Source: CAZGTQ01 sp964528575
GTDB lineage: Bacteria; Planctomycetota; UBA1135; GCA-002686595
Assembly (NCBI GenBank): GCA_964528575.1
Contig: CAZGTQ010000072.1
Span: 1 to 16,036, forward strand
Reading direction: 5' to 3'
DNA: 16,036 bases
This document shows positions 12,521 to 16,036 of this stretch, piece by piece; within the stretch, counting starts at the first letter, position 1, and every line of letters begins with the position of its first letter. The notes beneath the pieces were generated by a model. That model saw nothing but the letters and a program-made list of their open reading frames with translations, was not told where the DNA came from and ran no database searches. The position numbers were made by a program, and so were the translations under genes.

Positions 12521-13504
12521 TCAGGGCACGAGCGTCAGCGTCGCCGGCCCGCCGACGAAGACGACGCGCACGAGCGTCGGGAGCACCTCGATCACGACGA
12601 GCGCGTGCGCGACCTGCAGCCCCGCGAACGCGGGGGAGAGCGCAGGCGGCAGCGTGAACGTCGCCGTAGCGCCGCCCGACGCGTCGAGCAGGCCGAAGGA
12701 GCCGGCGAGGGGCGGCGCGTTCGGATTCTGGAGCGTGGCCACGGTGTAGACGTCGACGTTGAGCGGCAGCGTGAACCCGTCGAGCGAGAAGCCGGGCGTC
12801 GAGCCGCTCAACGTCCCGAGCACGAGGTAGGGGAGCCCCGCGTTGGCGTTGCCGGGCGCGATCGTGATCGTCTGCACGCCGCCGGTCGCGAGCGAGATCT
12901 GGTCGACGTCGCCGGCGAGGCCGCCGCCGAGGCCGTTCACGACCGCTGCCATGACCGGGTCGCCCTGGATGAGCGCGCCGACGTCGATGCAGCGGAACCG
13001 CAGCGCGTCGACGAGCGTGCCGGGCGGCAGGCCGAAGTCGTCGAGCTCGACGCCGACGCCCCACACCGACTCGACGCACGCGGTCGGCGCGTTCGTGTCG
13101 ACGAACGCGGCCGCGAGGTAGGGGCGGAACGGAGTGAACGCACCGCCGGCAGGGCGCACCGCGATCTCGTACGAGTCCGCGCTGTACCGCGCCTCGAAGA
13201 AGGCGAGGTCGTCGCCCGCTTGGTTGATCGCCTGGCGGTCGACGAAGTCGAGCTGATACAGATTCGAGGACCCGGCGCTGATTCCGATGTTGGCGAGCAT
13301 CGTGTCGGGCGAGTAGCCCGTCAGCGCGTCCTGCAGGTTGGCGCAGCAGAACGGCGTCGGGCTGCCTACGTCGAGGATCGTCGCGACGTCGGCGAAGTCG
13401 ATGTCCTCGAACGTCCACGGGCCGAGCACGATCTGCGCCTCGCCGGGTCCAGCGAGAGCGGCGATCGAGAACGTCCCCAACCCGAGCAGCCACGACCGTT
13501 GCAT
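12521..13504 (-). CDS. Secreted protein, paralogue B of a tandem pair
   Basis: 327 residues; function unknown. The signal peptide is MQRSWLLGLGTFSIAALAGPG (cleavage near GEA before QIVLGPW). The mature protein aligns end to end with the neighbour at 11456-12436; by eye roughly two thirds of residues are identical, strongest in QIVLGPWTFE, GDPVMAAV, the PLNVD-YTVATLQ block and the final VFVGGPAT. Both have similar cysteine patterns (a Cys near residue 50, one before the WGVGxELD block and one in RFRCI), which may form disulfides. GGAGG (13510-13514) lies 5 bases before the ATG, as in the paralogue. The much longer open frame upstream in this frame is antisense to the BatD gene and is not coding. 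The order suggests a tandem duplication followed by divergence. Confidence 0.85.
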   Translation of the reverse strand: MQRSWLLGLGTFSIAALAGPGEAQIVLGPWTFEDIDFADVATILDVGSPTPFCCANLQDALTGYSPDTMLANIGISAGSSNLYQLDFVDRQAINQAGDDLAFFEARYSADSYEIAVRPAGGAFTPFRPYLAAAFVDTNAPTACVESVWGVGVELDDFGLPPGTLVDALRFRCIDVGALIQGDPVMAAVVNGLGGGLAGDVDQISLATGGVQTITIAPGNANAGLPYLVLGTLSGSTPGFSLDGFTLPLNVDVYTVATLQNPNAPPLAGSFGLLDASGGATATFTLPPALSPAFAGLQVAHALVVIEVLPTLVRVVFVGGPATLTLVP

Positions 13505-13571
13505 GTCGACCTCCGACCGTTTCGATGCTCCACCCTTGCACGGCGCCGCCAAGTGCGCAATCGCCCTCCGA

Positions 13572-15029
13572 TCAGGCTCGGTCGGCACGCTCGCACGCGT
13601 CGAGCTCGGCGCGGACGAGCTCGACGCCGTCGGGGACCGCTGCCCCGCCGTAGCGCGCGCCGACGAGCCGGTCGAGCAGCGCCGACGCGCCCGCGGCCCG
13701 TTCGGCGGAGAAGCCGACCGCGGCGAGGCGCTCGGGCAGCCGCGGACCGATGACCGCGGCGGGCGCCGACGCCAGGCACGTCGCGAGGAAGCTGGTCCAC
13801 ACGTCCGTGGCGTCGGCGCCCGCGTCGAGCACGGCGTGCGCGGAAGCGACTGCGGCGCGTATGCGCCCAGCGTGCTCGGCGCGTATGCGCAGCGCGTTCT
13901 CGGCGCCGCCCGCTCCGCGCGCGGGGCGCTGCGTGCCGGCGTCGCGCGCGGTGGCGCGGAGCGCGCGGCGCAAGAGGATCGCGATCGCGAGGAGCAGCGC
14001 GATCGCGACGAGCGCGACGACCGCGAGGAGCGCGAGCACGTTCCCCGAGGCGGAGAGCCCCGGTACCGGCGACGGCGACGGCGGCGGCGGGTCGGGTGCG
14101 AGCGCCGGAGCGGGGGCGCGCTGCCGCGCGGACACCTCGATCGCCGCGGTCGTCGCCGTGCGGTACGCGCCCGCCTCGGGGTCGAAGTACGCGAGCTCGA
14201 TCGGCGGGAGTCGCAGCGCGCCCGCGCGCGCCGGCGCGACGGCGTAGCGGAACGTGACCCGCTCGGGCCCGCGCTCGCGCACGTGCCCGAACACGCGGAA
14301 GTCGCCGCCGAGGTCGAGCCGCGGCGCATCGAGCAGCGCGAGGTTGCCAGGACCCTCGATGACGAGCTCGAGCGCGATGGTCTCGCCGACGCCGAGCGCG
14401 CGCGGGCTCGCGTCGGCACGCACGCGCAGGTCGCCGACCGCGCCGGAGAACGACAGCGGGCGGCCTGCGTGGGGGAGCGGCCGCACGACGAGCCCCAGCG
14501 GCGCGCCGGCGACGACCGCGTCGCGGCGGTCGTCCGGCACGCGCCCGTGGAAGAGGTCGTCGCGGAAGCGCGTGGCGTACGCGACGCGCAGCCGCGGGCC
14601 CGGGACGACGATCTCGCCGGTGCAGTCGAACAGCACGTCGAGCTCGAGCTCGTACACCGTGTACGCAGCGCCGTCGCGCGTGACGTCGGGCGCGCGCCGC
14701 ACCTCGCGCAGCGAGTCGCCGACCGCGATGCGCGGGCCCCCCTTCCCCGCGGCGGCCGCCGCCGGTCCTTCGGTGGGCACGGCACACGGAATGTCGTCGA
14801 GCCACGGTCCGTCGATCTGCAACGGCACGTCGAGCCGCTGGCGAAACGGCTGGATCACCTGCTCGGCGAGGAACGCCGACTCGACCCCCGCGCGCACTCG
14901 CAGCCGCACGGGCTCGTGCAGCCACAGCGTCTCCCGCGGCGCGACGACCTCGACGAACGCTGGGATCGACTCGCCGGGCGCGGCTCCGGGGACCTGGACC
15001 AGGAGGGCGAGGAGCAGGCTCGCGATCAC
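13572..15029 (-). CDS. BatD-like membrane protein
   Basis: 485 residues from a GTG start. A signal peptide (MIASLLLALLVQVPGA) is followed by an extracytoplasmic beta-rich region with two BatD-type repeats: VEVVAPRETLWLHEPVRLRV near 26-45 and a second GVGETIALELVIEGPGNLAL near 215-235, then FDPEAGAYRT. A Pro-rich linker (DPPPPSPSPVPG) leads to one transmembrane helix at about 327-351 and a cytoplasmic helical C-terminus of about 130 residues. BatD ('aerotolerance') proteins normally accompany MoxR and the VWA proteins BatA/BatB in a bat operon; none is visible on this strand within the window, so the operon partners are either absent or elsewhere. The exact biochemical role of BatD is not established. 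It is transcribed divergently from the gene at 15175. Confidence 0.75.
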   Translation of the reverse strand: MIASLLLALLVQVPGAAPGESIPAFVEVVAPRETLWLHEPVRLRVRAGVESAFLAEQVIQPFRQRLDVPLQIDGPWLDDIPCAVPTEGPAAAAAGKGGPRIAVGDSLREVRRAPDVTRDGAAYTVYELELDVLFDCTGEIVVPGPRLRVAYATRFRDDLFHGRVPDDRRDAVVAGAPLGLVVRPLPHAGRPLSFSGAVGDLRVRADASPRALGVGETIALELVIEGPGNLALLDAPRLDLGGDFRVFGHVRERGPERVTFRYAVAPARAGALRLPPIELAYFDPEAGAYRTATTAAIEVSARQRAPAPALAPDPPPPSPSPVPGLSASGNVLALLAVVALVAIALLLAIAILLRRALRATARDAGTQRPARGAGGAENALRIRAEHAGRIRAAVASAHAVLDAGADATDVWTSFLATCLASAPAAVIGPRLPERLAAVGFSAERAAGASALLDRLVGARYGGAAVPDGVELVRAELDACERADRA

Positions 15030-15059
15030 GCCGGCGCGCGCTGCGCGCTCTCTCTGGTC

Positions 15060-15086
15060 GGGTCCATCGGGTCCAACGGGTGTCGA
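15060..15086. repeat. 9-base tandem repeat in the divergent intergenic region
   Basis: GGGTCCATC (15060-15068), GGGTCCAAC (15069-15077) and a diverged GGGTGTCGA (15078-15086) follow one another without gaps. They lie upstream of the BatD-like gene on one side and abut the candidate promoter at 15088 on the other, so they could hold a regulator for either direction. Confidence 0.5.
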
Positions 15087-15087
15087 T

Positions 15088-15116
15088 TTGCTGCCGCTCG
15101 CGGCGGGGGGTACCCT
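15088..15116 (+). promoter_or_regulatory. Candidate promoter for the thioredoxin-like exported protein
   Basis: TTGCTG (15088-15093) and TACCCT (15111-15116) are separated by 17 bases. A second TACCCT, preceded by GC, follows at 15124-15129, so there may be two overlapping start sites. The leader to the ATG at 15175 would be about 40-50 bases. Confidence 0.4.
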
Positions 15117-15174
15117 GCCAAGCTACCCTGCTGAGCACGATCGGCCCAACTCCGCCCCCGAGAGCTCGATCCCC

Positions 15175-16036
15175 ATGCGTTGGTTCCTGCCCCGCTCGAG
15201 CGCGCTGCTCCTCGTTGCCGCGCTCGGAGCTCCTTCCGTCCACGCGCAGCTCCCCGAAGGCACGACCCGCGAGGAGATGTGGCCCGCGCCGACGGGCGCG
15301 GACTGGGCCAAGCCGTGCCTGATCACGTGGCAGCGGACGTTCGAGGACGCGGTCGCCGTCTCCGAGGAGACGCAGAAGCCGATCCTGATCTGCGTCAACA
15401 TGGACGGCGAGATCGCGAGCGAGCACTACGCCGGGATCCGCTACCGCAGCCCCGAGATCGCGAAGCTGTACGAGCCGTACGTGTGCGTGATCGCCTCGGT
15501 GTACCGCCACACGCCGCGCGACTACGACGAGCAGGGCCGGCGCATCCCGTGCCCGCGCTTCGGCATCGTGACGTGCGGCGAGCACATCGCGATCGAGCCG
15601 GGGCTCTACGAGAAGTACTTCGAGGGCCAGCGGATCGCGCCGCGGCACATCGCGATCGAGCTCGACCGATCCGAGGTGTACGACGTCTTCTACGCGTGGG
15701 ACACCCAGTCGGTCTTCGACCGCATCCGCACCACGATCGAGGAGCGCACGGTCGAGGTGCGCGAGATCGCGCGCGGCGACCGGCCGTTGGACGAGCGCGT
15801 CTCGAGCCGCCACGTCGTCGACCGGGTCGCGGTCGAGACGGCGTACCGCGACGGCGACACGGCCCGGCGGCGCGCGCTGCTCGAGGCGGCGCTCGAGGCC
15901 GGCGACGCGCTCCCGCTCGATCTCCTGCGCATGGCGATCTTCGGCTTCGATCAGGAGCTGAGCGGGCTCGCGCGCCAGGCGCTCGCGCAGGCGAAGACCG
16001 AGGGCGCGATCGACCTGATCAACGAGGCGCTGCGCG
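15175..16036 (+). CDS. Exported thioredoxin-like protein, N-terminal part (3' end outside window)
   Basis: 287 residues are visible, open to the window edge. A signal peptide (MRWFLPRSSALLLVAALG, cleavage after VHA at 24) directs export. Residues about 55-130 resemble a thioredoxin-like fold: FEDAVAVSEETQKPILICVN, then a strand-helix pattern ending LYEPYVCVIASVYRH. The place where a CXXC pair would lie reads ICVNMDGE, so the redox pair is missing. CPRFGIVTCGEHIAIEP (about 129-145) supplies two other cysteines plus His and Glu that look conserved in character and could bind metal or form a disulfide. The C-terminal visible part is helical and repeat-like (AYRDGDTARRRALLEAALEAG, LARQALAQAKTEGAI), possibly HEAT-like. 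The start is supported by the signal peptide. The biochemical function is unknown. Confidence 0.75.
   Translation, partial: MRWFLPRSSALLLVAALGAPSVHAQLPEGTTREEMWPAPTGADWAKPCLITWQRTFEDAVAVSEETQKPILICVNMDGEIASEHYAGIRYRSPEIAKLYEPYVCVIASVYRHTPRDYDEQGRRIPCPRFGIVTCGEHIAIEPGLYEKYFEGQRIAPRHIAIELDRSEVYDVFYAWDTQSVFDRIRTTIEERTVEVREIARGDRPLDERVSSRHVVDRVAVETAYRDGDTARRRALLEAALEAGDALPLDLLRMAIFGFDQELSGLARQALAQAKTEGAIDLINEALR

Noticed and set aside
13366..15813. Very long reverse-strand frame (815 codons) and the long forward frames across 11330-15134
   Set aside because: They are low-complexity Arg/Ala/Asp/Glu sequence overlapping genes with clear signal peptides, ribosome sites and domains in other frames.

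Overview
The window is very GC-rich, Gram-negative-type DNA: it encodes outer-membrane beta-barrel proteins, lipoproteins and a lipid A deacylase-like protein. The Tat-secreted DUF1501 protein, the BatD protein and the secreted proteins with a conserved 'PLNVDxYTVATL' C-terminal region look to me like Planctomycetota, perhaps one of its uncultured or deep-branching lineages. A myxobacterium-like organism is the alternative. The assignment is inferred from protein style, not from a marker gene. Almost every gene ends in TGA. No tRNA, rRNA, CRISPR array, integrase or transposase was seen.

Region 1 (1-2976, + strand) is a tight operon: the C-terminus of a multihaem c-type cytochrome, an outer-membrane beta-barrel protein whose start overlaps it (ATGA), and, one base further on, a 13-CXXCH probable lipoprotein cytochrome. 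Cytochrome-barrel-cytochrome is the layout of porin-cytochrome conduits that carry electrons across the outer membrane. A DUF1501 protein follows (3058-4509).

Region 2 (4542-5012) is the most striking gene. It is a complete thioredoxin-fold peroxiredoxin interrupted only by a TGA at codon 47, exactly where the peroxidatic cysteine of the PxxxTxxC motif belongs. A strong hairpin with a GCAA loop lies just downstream. I read it as a selenocysteine-containing peroxiredoxin that a standard gene caller would split or discard.

Region 3 (5016-6812, - strand) holds an LpxR-type lipid A deacylase, a small membrane-anchored protein translationally coupled to it, and a two-CBS-domain protein. A repeat-bearing divergent intergenic region separates these from a CHAD-domain protein (7085-8056, +).

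Region 4 (8094-10928) is a divergent locus. A four-cysteine Rrf2-family regulator sits in a two-gene operon with a molybdopterin-oxidoreductase-fold lipoprotein. It faces an SLC13-type permease with two RCK_C domains. The intergenic region holds a sigma70-like promoter whose -35 box is embedded in an inverted repeat, a candidate operator.

Region 5 (10879-15029, - strand) holds a small P-loop kinase whose 3' end overlaps the permease gene by 50 bp, two tandemly duplicated secreted proteins, and a BatD-like membrane protein. The window ends in a divergently transcribed exported thioredoxin-like protein (15175 to the edge). No stretch over 300 bases lacks a gene.
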